Shown one piece after another: positions 39,418 to 46,705 of a stretch of DNA of 64,000 nucleotides; within the stretch, counting starts at the first letter, position 1; each line of letters starts with the position of its first letter. The stretch comes from Sulfurospirillum sp. (GTDB taxonomy: Bacteria > Campylobacterota > Campylobacteria > Campylobacterales > Sulfurospirillaceae). The translations under genes were made by a program, and so were the position numbers. The notes under the pieces were generated by a model. That model did not search any database and had not been told where the DNA came from. It saw nothing but the letters and a program-made list of their open reading frames with translations. The DNA is taken from NCBI GenBank assembly GCA_016744795.1, contig JADGDR010000001.1, positions 62,001 to 126,000 on the forward strand. Reading direction: 5' to 3'.

Positions 39418-39442
39418 TTTACATGTAGAATTGTGAGGGTAA
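39418..39442 (-). promoter_or_regulatory. Candidate phage-plasmid A late promoter, copy 3
   Basis: Minus strand TTACCCTCACAATT (39442-39429), five bases, then TGTAAA. Third copy of the element described at 8455-8479. It lies just after the 362-residue gene, about 75 bases before the scaffold start, and would drive scaffold, capsid and portal genes. Confidence 0.5.
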
Positions 39443-40531
39443 TTAGATTTTGAAAAGGTTTTGAGAGAACTCTAAAGGGTTGAAGTCTTCACTCCCTGCG
39501 TAGTTGTTATTCATATCTCCTGCTTTGCCACTATATAAAAAATTGTTTGATTCTACAAAACTTCTGTTTACCTGCATACTAGGGAGTCCTACAGCTATAT
39601 TTGATGGGTTTTCTATGCCTTGAGGATTGAACATTATTCCACCTGCAAGAAATGAGTTATAATATTCTCCACCTGCAAGATAATCAAAAGCTTTAAGACT
39701 TGCAAAATGACGTAGGTAAGTACTTCTGCTTTTTTGTTCTTGCTTTTTTTGAGCTATGGCTTTTTTAAGGAGTGGAATACCTATAAGGCTTTCGCCCTCC
39801 TGTTTGTAATCCCCAAAATCTATATCACTATAAGTACCTGGACCTAATAACCCTTCTAAACTTTGAAACCCCATACTCAAGTCCAGAATACTAGCAGTTG
39901 TCATGGCTACACCTATGCCATAGTATCCTGCATTTATAGCATCCATACCAAGTGAAAAAGATTGAAGTGAACTATATGAAGAGTTAAGCAGTCCTACTAC
40001 GGCACTAAACATTTGTATATTTTTATTAGTTTCTGCACTCATATACCCATTTAAAGTGGCTACATTTGCACTTATACTAAGAGCTTTCACTCCTAAAGAC
40101 AAAGCAGGAGCACCCATAATCATGCCTATTGCTACAACATAAATATCTTTTGTGATATCAAGATTAGTCTGATTTATCTCTAAGTCAAAAACATCTAAAG
40201 TATCGGCTGCAAGTTCATTAAAAAGATCAAACTCTATACCGTTTAAGGTATGGTGAGTATCAATTCCAAAAGAGTTTTCTGTGGTAACACCATCAAGAGT
40301 ATTAAAACCAGATATTCCCTCATCATTGAAATCTGATTTTTCCATCTCTTGTTCTGGCATGTCAAGGTCAACTTCTTTAGCAGGACCTATTGACGATTTT
40401 GTTCTTCCATTATTTTCATCTTCTTTTTCGTCTTCGCCCATACTTGTTTCATCATGTTCGTCTGGTTCACTTCCTACTCCTCCTCCTCCATAATTAGGCA
40501 TATAGCAGACTCTATTTTTTATATTTTTCAT
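39443..40531 (-). CDS. Late protein with RxCYMP N-terminus (phage-plasmid A)
   Basis: Unrecognised 362-residue homologue of the 318-residue gene at 1994-2950 in B. Residues 7-18 read NRVCYMPNYGGGG, followed by an acidic low-complexity stretch to about 55. The middle (about 125-240) is hydrophobic and Gly/Ala-rich (DIYVVAIGMIMGAPALSLGVKALSISANVATL; ISYYGIGVAMTTASILDLSMGF-like), perhaps membrane-active. C-terminus Asn/Gly-rich. A virion or ejection protein is plausible. Confidence 0.6.
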   Translation of the reverse strand: MKNIKNRVCYMPNYGGGGVGSEPDEHDETSMGEDEKEDENNGRTKSSIGPAKEVDLDMPEQEMEKSDFNDEGISGFNTLDGVTTENSFGIDTHHTLNGIEFDLFNELAADTLDVFDLEINQTNLDITKDIYVVAIGMIMGAPALSLGVKALSISANVATLNGYMSAETNKNIQMFSAVVGLLNSSYSSLQSFSLGMDAINAGYYGIGVAMTTASILDLSMGFQSLEGLLGPGTYSDIDFGDYKQEGESLIGIPLLKKAIAQKKQEQKSRSTYLRHFASLKAFDYLAGGEYYNSFLAGGIMFNPQGIENPSNIAVGLPSMQVNRSFVESNNFLYSGKAGDMNNNYAGSEDFNPLEFSQNLFKI

Positions 40532-41374
40532 TTACCCTGCTATATTTTTTGTTTCAAAAGAACCAAGTTCTACACCATCTGTTCCAAGTAATTTTCCTTT
40601 AGAAGTGTAGGTAAACCCTGCCCATCTATAGCCCTCTTTGACTCCCATATAAAAGTTCGTGTGAGCTGCTGCTTGAGGTATGATTGAGTTTGATGCCATA
40701 TTTAAACCATAACCCCTCTGTTCTTGGAGCATTTTAATTAAAAGGTTATGTTTAACACTATCCTTTGTTGTACTTATCTGAGTCTCTTTGAGTTCTGTCT
40801 CTAACTCTACATTTTTTATCTGTTTGTTTAACAAATCTCCATTTTTTGCATTAGTTTTTTGTTTATCGGCAATAGCTATGGCTGTACGACTAGCTTCAGT
40901 TGTCATGGAACTTGTAATTGTGGCCATATATTGAGCCATGACTTGAGCTTGTTGGAACTCATCAAAACTAAATTTATCTACTTCGTCTTGCATATCATTC
41001 ATCATCTTATTATAGACTGTATCATCTCCAGTAAGCTCTTTAAATATGCTTTTAAGATTTTGTCTATATCTTTCTAAGTAACCCTCTTTGGTTTTTACTT
41101 CTAATTTTTTTTCTAAAGTTTCAGTTCCATTAGTTGCTATTACTTGAATATCATAGGTTTTGTTCTCTTCTAGTCCTGCTAATTTAAACTCATGAGTTTT
41201 ATGTAGCTCATTTTTAAAAATTTGAGATACAACAGCAAATGTTGAATAAGCTGTATCATCTTTCTCTTTATACTGTATGGTGAGAGTTGTGTCTTTTGTG
41301 ATTGCATTTAAATTTACAAAAATTCTCATATCGGTATCTGTTATAAAAAGTGGTTTGTTTAATACTAAATTCAT
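40532..41374 (-). CDS. Late protein with Ig/FN3-like N-terminus (phage-plasmid A)
   Basis: A 280-residue protein. The first ~95 residues form beta-strands in a fibronectin-III-like pattern (MNLVLNKPLFITDTDMRIFVNLNAITKDTTLTIQYKEK; LAGLEENKTYDIQVIATNGTETLEKKLEVKT). The remainder is helical (YRQNLKSIFKELTGDDTVYNKMMNDMQDEVDK...) and ends in AGFTYTSKGKLLGTDGVELGSFETK. The helical part matches the position and style of 2953-3408 in B. Likely a virion surface or tail component. Confidence 0.55.
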   Translation of the reverse strand: MNLVLNKPLFITDTDMRIFVNLNAITKDTTLTIQYKEKDDTAYSTFAVVSQIFKNELHKTHEFKLAGLEENKTYDIQVIATNGTETLEKKLEVKTKEGYLERYRQNLKSIFKELTGDDTVYNKMMNDMQDEVDKFSFDEFQQAQVMAQYMATITSSMTTEASRTAIAIADKQKTNAKNGDLLNKQIKNVELETELKETQISTTKDSVKHNLLIKMLQEQRGYGLNMASNSIIPQAAAHTNFYMGVKEGYRWAGFTYTSKGKLLGTDGVELGSFETKNIAG

Positions 41375-41622
41375 ACTACTGCTCCATCTAAGTTTAATTT
41401 TCCATTCTCATCTACACTTAATCTCTTAAGGACATCTAGAAGCTCTGGAGTAATTATGTCTAGAACTTTTTTGTTTACATGGCTATGAGAATTGTCTATA
41501 TGCTCTTGCTTTAATGTTGATAAAATTAAAGTATTTGAATGGGTATGGGAGGTATGTTCTACCCCCTTTGTTTTTTGAGCCTGAAGTACTTGCATTGCTG
41601 CAAACTCAGATTCATCTATCAT
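41371..41622 (-). CDS. Small late protein with HSH motif (phage-plasmid A)
   Basis: Unrecognised 83-residue homologue of the 77-residue gene at 3395-3628 in B (shared HSH..N...L and VDENGKLNLDG...V ending). It has two His-rich spots (HTSHTHSN, NSHSHVN). Starts at the end of the lysozyme copy 2 and overlaps the following gene by four bases. Confidence 0.6.
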   Translation of the reverse strand: MIDESEFAAMQVLQAQKTKGVEHTSHTHSNTLILSTLKQEHIDNSHSHVNKKVLDIITPELLDVLKRLSVDENGKLNLDGAVV

Positions 41623-42017
41623 ACTTTGCTCATCATCTTTGACAATCTCTTGGCTCTTTTAGGAGTTTGGTTAGCCCAACCACTATCAAGCATCTCTTTT
41701 GCTGCATTTGTATAGTCTTTGTCTTTTATGTATGCTAAAGTTTTTTTAAATGCCATTATTTTAGTTACACCCATCTGGTAAGCCATATCATAAAGTATCT
41801 CTTTTACTGTTTGAGGTTGTTCATCTAACCAATCTAATTTTTTATGAAGTCGTTCTATCTTTTCATCGAGTCGGAGTTGAGCTAACAACTCAGCTCCTTT
41901 TTTTGTGATAGGAAGTTTTGTACCATATCCGATAGTATCAAATCCTTGAGTACACTTGTAAACAGTTCCGCTAAAACCCTCTGCCTTTTTTATGCTCTGC
42001 ATTAAACTTTTATTCAT
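41619..42017 (-). CDS. T4-type endolysin (lysozyme), copy 2
   Basis: A 132-residue GH24 lysozyme, the same as copy 1 (3628-4029) up to the last few residues, which read MMSKV. Catalytic Glu13, Cys22 and Thr28 are intact. The C-terminal codons and everything to the left belong to phage-plasmid A; everything right of 43137 belongs to B. So in the joined molecule each phage's lysis genes are complete. Confidence 0.9.
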   Translation of the reverse strand: MNKSLMQSIKKAEGFSGTVYKCTQGFDTIGYGTKLPITKKGAELLAQLRLDEKIERLHKKLDWLDEQPQTVKEILYDMAYQMGVTKIMAFKKTLAYIKDKDYTNAAKEMLDSGWANQTPKRAKRLSKMMSKV

Positions 42018-42334
42018 CTTCTACTTCCTTTTAGTTCTTCGAGAACCTGATTTACGGTACTATCTATGTTTTTTAACATCTCCTGAAGCATCTCTTTTGA
42101 AACGAATACTCTAAAATTCTCTTTTCTTGACATAGTATTATTTTGCAATTTAAGCACATCTTCTTTAATTTTGTCACAAGCATCATATATTTTTTGTATC
42201 TGGTGATCTTGTTTTTCATCATTCTTTTTTGATAAATTAATAGAAAATTTAACCCATATTACAAGACCACCAGCGGTAAATGCACCAAGAATAAGTTGAA
42301 GTACCATTTCATTTGGAATTGCTATATTTACCAT
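42014..42334 (-). CDS. One-TM lysis-cassette protein (holin or inner spanin), copy 2
   Basis: Identical to 4026-4346: 106 residues, one N-terminal membrane segment, long charged helix. Same overlap with the endolysin gene. Role as there: holin or inner spanin, not resolved. Confidence 0.6.
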   Translation of the reverse strand: MVNIAIPNEMVLQLILGAFTAGGLVIWVKFSINLSKKNDEKQDHQIQKIYDACDKIKEDVLKLQNNTMSRKENFRVFVSKEMLQEMLKNIDSTVNQVLEELKGSRR

Positions 42335-42358
42335 ATTTTTACCACCAACACCAAAAAT

Positions 42359-42649
42359 CTATTTTGTTTTTGTAAAGACAGTAGTTACATCTTTGTTTTT
42401 TTTTGTTTCTGTCCTTACTTTGTCTAAAGAAGTTGCAACTTTATCCACTTCTTTTAATGCTTCCATCGTTTCTGTACCTATTTTAGGGGCTAAAGCTTTT
42501 ACTACTACTTTACCAGTTTTATAGACTACTTTACCTACGTTGTAGGCTTTGTCTAACTCTTGCGTTGTGTATTCATGTTTTGTTACAACACCAGTACACC
42601 CACTTAAACATATTAAGCAGATTACTGCCATTAATAAACATTTTTTCAT
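42359..42649 (-). CDS. Small lipoprotein of the lysis cassette (outer-spanin candidate), copy 2
   Basis: Identical to 4371-4661: signal peptide with lipobox LSGC, 96 residues, Lys/Thr/Val-rich mature part. It overlaps the DUF1353 gene by four bases. Confidence 0.7.
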   Translation of the reverse strand: MKKCLLMAVICLICLSGCTGVVTKHEYTTQELDKAYNVGKVVYKTGKVVVKALAPKIGTETMEALKEVDKVATSLDKVRTETKKNKDVTTVFTKTK

Positions 42650-43041
42650 AATTTTATTACCTCCACGTAATTTGAATTTTTTTGAATTTTGTTTTTACTA
42701 TAAGATTTCCAAGAACTCTCACCAAACCATTTAACTGCATAGTACATAATGTTTCTTTTCCACCAACTCACCTTGTCATCTTTCATTAAATCTAAAAAGA
42801 TATTATCTGCTGTTTTTTTATCTACTTTATGCGTTTTATAAAGTCCATCGTGGATTAAAGCTGCATTTGTATAGTTGCCAGTAAAAGGAGAGCCAACTTT
42901 ATTCCAAAGAAACTTAGGAATACTTGCTCCATCAAAGACTAAGCCTTTTTTACATGTAACACCAACTTTTAAAGATAGTCTTGCGTAATCTTCTAAAAGT
43001 CTATACTCTGTTTTATTGATTTTTTCTATTTTTATGCCCAT
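42646..43041 (-). CDS. DUF1353 family phage protein, copy 2
   Basis: Identical to 4658-5053, including the start choice (ATG at 43041 with GGAG upstream). FDGASIPKFLW and ALIHDGLYK motifs present. Confidence 0.8.
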   Translation of the reverse strand: MGIKIEKINKTEYRLLEDYARLSLKVGVTCKKGLVFDGASIPKFLWNKVGSPFTGNYTNAALIHDGLYKTHKVDKKTADNIFLDLMKDDKVSWWKRNIMYYAVKWFGESSWKSYSKNKIQKNSNYVEVIKL

Positions 43042-43042
43042 A

Positions 43043-43492
43043 TTAAACTCCAATACTTTTTAATGTTCCAAACTTCTCAAGAGCGAGATAAGTTGCTTCT
43101 TTGAGTTCATCAAGAGTTACCATAGTTTCAATATTCTCACCATTTTCGTCTTTGTCATAAAGTTTCCAAATCGTCTCATTTTTATTTGCAAATTCTGCAC
43201 TCATGACACCAGACATCATATTAATGCGAGCCTGATAATCTGCATGAAATGTTTTACCACTTTTAGTTTTTATAGTCATTTTTTGAATTAGCTCTTCTGT
43301 CCCTTGTTTATTTTTAATATTTAAGTCTTTTGTATATAGTTTCTCTTGCAAGGCTAATGCCTCATCAACTTCACTTTTACTTAGGGTTATGCTATTTGTT
43401 AAAAACACATAATCATTTCCACTCATCACCACTTGTCTTCCGCTCATTTGGCTTAGTATATCTACTAACGGTTTTTTACTAATTTCTTGCAT
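43043..43492 (-). CDS. DUF4376-type tail-fibre associated protein (prophage B)
   Basis: A 149-residue protein directly after B's receptor-binding protein. The N-terminal ~65 residues are specific to B (MQEISKKPLVDILSQMSGRQ; LTNSITLSKSEVDEALALQEKL). The C-terminal ~80 residues match the A protein at 5055-5561 closely, identical near the repeat edge and about 80-85% alike beyond. Probably a fibre assembly or attachment helper. Confidence 0.7.
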   Translation of the reverse strand: MQEISKKPLVDILSQMSGRQVVMSGNDYVFLTNSITLSKSEVDEALALQEKLYTKDLNIKNKQGTEELIQKMTIKTKSGKTFHADYQARINMMSGVMSAEFANKNETIWKLYDKDENGENIETMVTLDELKEATYLALEKFGTLKSIGV

Positions 43493-43557
43493 TTTTTATC
43501 TCCATTTTTCTTTTGTTTTAAATCAAAACTATTCACACTTCTTATCTTCCACCCCAA

Positions 43558-44640
43558 CTACACAAGTTTCAAGTGGTTACAAGCAAAACGAGAGCCAGAG
43601 TGCCAAGCCGAAAGCGTCGTTGCAAAACTCCAATTAACATAAAGAGAAGAAGAACTCGCACCATCGTCACGATTGCCACCCAAAACCACCGCATTACCAC
43701 CCCAAGCATTTTTGCCCCAAGTCCATTGGGTTCCAGTTGCTTGTTCTATTCCAAATTTAGACGTTAATTTTGGATAATGTTCTATTTTTCCGACAACTTC
43801 TTCTATTCCGTTCGAAGAAATATTTTTTTGTACACCGAACATTGAAGCTACAAATTCATCGTGCGAAATAAGCTCTTTCCCATAAGCTTTTGCAATTAAA
43901 TTAGTTTGTATCCAGTCCATTTTCCCATAAGTAAGAGTTCCATCTCCGCCATAGATTAAAGGAATTTTAGGAATCGCTCTACCATTTGTAACAGCACCTC
44001 CAGCAATTTGTAAACCTGCTTTACTTGTCCCATTTTCGATATGTTCAGAATTTAGCAAATAAATGTCAATCCACTTATTTCCAACCAAAACCATTCCATC
44101 ATTTCCAGCAATACTTTTAAACTTTAAATCCCAAAAAGAATAAGCATTTATACCTCTTATTCTTACCATGTCAGCTTCTGTTTTATTTCCTGTTGGAGCT
44201 TCATTTGCTGGGATTAATCCATAATGAAAACCCCCAATAAGTCTGTCCGTTCCTTGATTTGTTGTATCTGCATAAAAACTACCATCTGTTTTTGCAAAAA
44301 CTTTATAATCTGTTCCAGGGATTGGCGCATTTACAACTACCGTATAATCGCTCACAGTCTGTACAACTGTTATTCCGACTTTTACTTTAAATCCACTTGG
44401 AATTTTAAAACTAGCATGTGTCAATTTTTCAAACAAAACTATATTTGGGTTCGGTTTTTCAAAAGCACTATTTATTGCTCCTTGAAACTTTGCTATATTT
44501 GCAAAGCTCTTTTGAGTTACACTCCCATCATCTTCTATCCATCCGATAGAAATATCTTTTGGTGTATCTTCACTAAACTCTTTTAAAAAATTAATTATTG
44601 AATTGCCATTACTGACAAGTCTATCTACTGCTGTATCCAT
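43558..44640 (-). CDS. Receptor-binding tail protein with C-type-lectin-like C-terminus (prophage B)
   Basis: A 360-residue protein. Residues 1-100 form a phage-binding region; the centre is beta-rich (IPSGFKVKVGITVVQTVSDYTVVVNAP). The last ~120 residues fit the C-type-lectin/formylglycine-like fold of Mtd-type tropism proteins: GKELISHDEFVASMFG, then KFGIEQATGTQWTWGKNAWGGN, VVLGGNRDDGASSSSLYVNW and GSRFACNHL. The GG...G..S...Y......GSR...HL frame is that of variable proteins of diversity-generating retroelements. In the 43600-43680 stretch almost every putative variable codon ends in T or C. No reverse transcriptase or template repeat is seen in the window. Confidence 0.75.
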   Translation of the reverse strand: MDTAVDRLVSNGNSIINFLKEFSEDTPKDISIGWIEDDGSVTQKSFANIAKFQGAINSAFEKPNPNIVLFEKLTHASFKIPSGFKVKVGITVVQTVSDYTVVVNAPIPGTDYKVFAKTDGSFYADTTNQGTDRLIGGFHYGLIPANEAPTGNKTEADMVRIRGINAYSFWDLKFKSIAGNDGMVLVGNKWIDIYLLNSEHIENGTSKAGLQIAGGAVTNGRAIPKIPLIYGGDGTLTYGKMDWIQTNLIAKAYGKELISHDEFVASMFGVQKNISSNGIEEVVGKIEHYPKLTSKFGIEQATGTQWTWGKNAWGGNAVVLGGNRDDGASSSSLYVNWSFATTLSAWHSGSRFACNHLKLV

Positions 44641-44641
44641 A

Positions 44642-45115
44642 TTATGCTACTCCTTCTATTTTTAAGTTATTTGCTAAAAGATTTTGTTTCCAAATCATGT
44701 TTCCTATTGTTGCTAAATTTTCTTCCATACCAATTTTATTTTGTTTTGTATGAGCCACCAATTTTTGAAGTTGTAGGTCAATATTATCATTACTTAAAAG
44801 CGTATTTATACTGTCAATACTTGTTTTAATTTCATTTCTATATGTTTCTAAGCTCTTGTTGTCTAAAAACTTAACATTTTGACTAAGTACATCTCCACTA
44901 GAAATAGAAGCTGTTTGATTTTTAAACTCTTCTGCTTGATCTCTAAATGTTTTAGAATCATCTGCATTTGATTTGGCATTTTTAATTGATTCAATATTTG
45001 CCTCGATTTTATCAAAATTCGTTTTATTTGCACTAAAAAAGTCATACTTCTCTTGTATGTAAGGGTAAATTACATCTCTAATCTCTTTTACCAAATCACT
45101 AAAAGTACTAGGCAT
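44642..45115 (-). CDS. Tail-fibre stalk / adaptor protein (prophage B)
   Basis: About 157 residues from the ATG at 45115 (AGGAGAG seven bases upstream). Long helical, Asn/Ser/Lys-rich coiled-coil (FRDQAEEFKNQTASISSGDV; YRNEIKTSIDSINTLLSNDNIDLQLQKL) of the type found in fibre stalks. It overlaps the upstream gene by eight bases and ends one base before the lectin gene, so the two probably form one fibre. Confidence 0.6.
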   Translation of the reverse strand: MPSTFSDLVKEIRDVIYPYIQEKYDFFSANKTNFDKIEANIESIKNAKSNADDSKTFRDQAEEFKNQTASISSGDVLSQNVKFLDNKSLETYRNEIKTSIDSINTLLSNDNIDLQLQKLVAHTKQNKIGMEENLATIGNMIWKQNLLANNLKIEGVA

Positions 45116-45761
45116 TTGCTCTCTCCTGCATTGCATTATCCATGGAAACTAAATCAAATCTAGTCTGTAAATTCACATCTTGAAAAGATATAAAATCATT
45201 TATAAATCTCATGTATGAAGGGTCTATGTATTGTGTTGTATCCATCAGATACACATCAAGTTGTATCAAAAAATCCTCATTCCATACATAAGGATCTTCC
45301 ATACTATAATCCATCTCATAAGGTTTATAAAGTCCCAAAAATTTCAAACTGTCTTCTATCGTATAGTCTTCACTACCGTAACAATCTAACTCATACCCAC
45401 TTAGCTCTCTTATTGCCATGTTTCCTAATCTCACTTGATTTCTATATTCAAAAGCGAGTAAAGATGCACATGTATAAACCAAAGCATTCAAAAGCTTAGG
45501 ATTTTCAAAATCCATACTGTCTGTATCTTCAACTGGTGCATTAAAAGTTCTAACAAAGTACTTTTTGTCTATTTGTTTGTAAGTTTTAAAGGAGCGATAA
45601 TCAATTTCCATATATTCATAAAGCGTTACGGGAGAGCTTAACACTCTCTCATACGCCATACCCAACACTAGCAAAAATGTACCATCTGTTTTAAGCTCAT
45701 CGACTTTTACATCACCTCTTAATTTCATATCTACAAGTTTTTTAAATTCTGCTAGTGTCAT
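45108..45761 (-). CDS. Head-tail adaptor candidate (prophage B)
   Basis: Unrecognised 217-residue protein just after the major capsid gene. Starts MTLAEFKKLVDMKLRGD, with a helical core (NPKLLNALVYTCASLLAFEYRNQVRLG) and an acidic, aromatic-rich second half (YKPYEMDYSMEDPYVWNED). Size and place fit an adaptor or head-completion protein; no domain confirmed. Confidence 0.5.
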   Translation of the reverse strand: MTLAEFKKLVDMKLRGDVKVDELKTDGTFLLVLGMAYERVLSSPVTLYEYMEIDYRSFKTYKQIDKKYFVRTFNAPVEDTDSMDFENPKLLNALVYTCASLLAFEYRNQVRLGNMAIRELSGYELDCYGSEDYTIEDSLKFLGLYKPYEMDYSMEDPYVWNEDFLIQLDVYLMDTTQYIDPSYMRFINDFISFQDVNLQTRFDLVSMDNAMQERANA

Positions 45762-45772
45762 GTTTTATCTTT

Positions 45773-46690
45773 CTAGCTTGTTGCCAAGTTTTTCATCCAT
45801 GCAAAACCATACTCATGGCATACACGAAGAGTAAACTCACTAATCAACTCTTTTTCAACTGCATCTTTTGTGCGACCTAACTCTTTAGTATGCATTGCAC
45901 GCCAGTTCACTTTTTTGATAAGAGAAGGATCATAAGGGATTATCTCATCATCACTTAAAAATGGATTTAGCATAAGATCGCATGTCCCATACTTAGTGCG
46001 GATACGAGTTACACCATCAGCAATCTCTTGCATACCCCACTCTTTAACTGCTATTTTACTCTCCATGATGTTATCTATAACATCCATTTGAACATCACCC
46101 AACTGCATCTTCTTATAATCAAGACCATTTAAGAAACCTATTTTCATAATGTCACGAATATATTGAAGAGTTAGTGTTGCCCCAAGAGCATCTATAGTAT
46201 TGTTTCCTGTAGAAAAAGATTTAAGTCCACCACTTTTACCAGCAGTAGTTTTGCCTACTCTTTGTACAGCAGCTTGGTCTGAAAGTAAAATCATCTCTAA
46301 AGATTTTTTATGCTTTGTAGTTGTTTTTTCAAACTGATCTACCAAAACTACTTTACCGTTTATTAAAGTACTATCTTCTTCACTTCCTGAAATACCATAC
46401 GAGTTTTTCACTATTTGATAGTGATTTAGTAACTCCCCACCTACAAAATACTCTGCATCTGCAGGATCACCACCCTCAAAATGAGCATTAGCTAAATCTC
46501 CATCAGGCTCTTCATCATAGAACCAACGATGACCTAGTGCTGCTTTTCCTGCCCTGCTTGTTGGCGCTGCAGTTCCGATTGATGAAAGAAATGGAGTTTG
46601 TTTCCATCCCACCTTCTTTATATCTCTCTCCAAGTCCGCGTCTTTACCAAACGCCTCTTCGTTACTTATTAATCCTACTTTTGGTGCCAT
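45773..46690 (-). CDS. Major capsid protein, SU10/DUF5309 type (prophage B)
   Basis: A 305-residue HK97-fold capsid protein fitting the SU10-like family (DUF5309): KQTPFLSSIGTAAPTSRAGKAALGHRWFYDEEP at the N-terminus, an internal alpha-helical stretch (TTKHKKSLEMILLSDQAAVQRVG), and the terminal LNPFLSDDEIIPYDPSLIKKVNWRAMHTKELGRTKDAVEKELISEFTLRV. Preceded by a scaffold-like gene. Different family from A's capsid protein. Confidence 0.8.
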   Translation of the reverse strand: MAPKVGLISNEEAFGKDADLERDIKKVGWKQTPFLSSIGTAAPTSRAGKAALGHRWFYDEEPDGDLANAHFEGGDPADAEYFVGGELLNHYQIVKNSYGISGSEEDSTLINGKVVLVDQFEKTTTKHKKSLEMILLSDQAAVQRVGKTTAGKSGGLKSFSTGNNTIDALGATLTLQYIRDIMKIGFLNGLDYKKMQLGDVQMDVIDNIMESKIAVKEWGMQEIADGVTRIRTKYGTCDLMLNPFLSDDEIIPYDPSLIKKVNWRAMHTKELGRTKDAVEKELISEFTLRVCHEYGFAWMKNLATS

Positions 46691-46705
46691 CTTTTACCTC
46701 TTTTT

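Larger units (their letters stand above)
41653..43137. repeat. 1,485-bp perfect direct repeat, right copy
   Basis: Identical to 3665-5149. Left neighbour is A sequence and right neighbour B sequence, the reverse of the left copy. The distance between copies (37,988 bp) is the length of a whole phage genome, and the interval holds one full complement of phage-plasmid genes. Confidence 0.95.

Noticed and set aside
3628-43041. Simple tandem duplication of a lysis cassette within one phage
   Set aside because: It would not explain two unrelated portal and capsid sets, two repressors, or why the genes on the outer sides of the two copies fit together into one phage and those on the inner sides into another.
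43573-43767. A basic 64-residue open frame opposite the lectin end
   Set aside because: It is the antisense of the GC-richer variable region; the lectin frame has clear motifs and a proper gene context.
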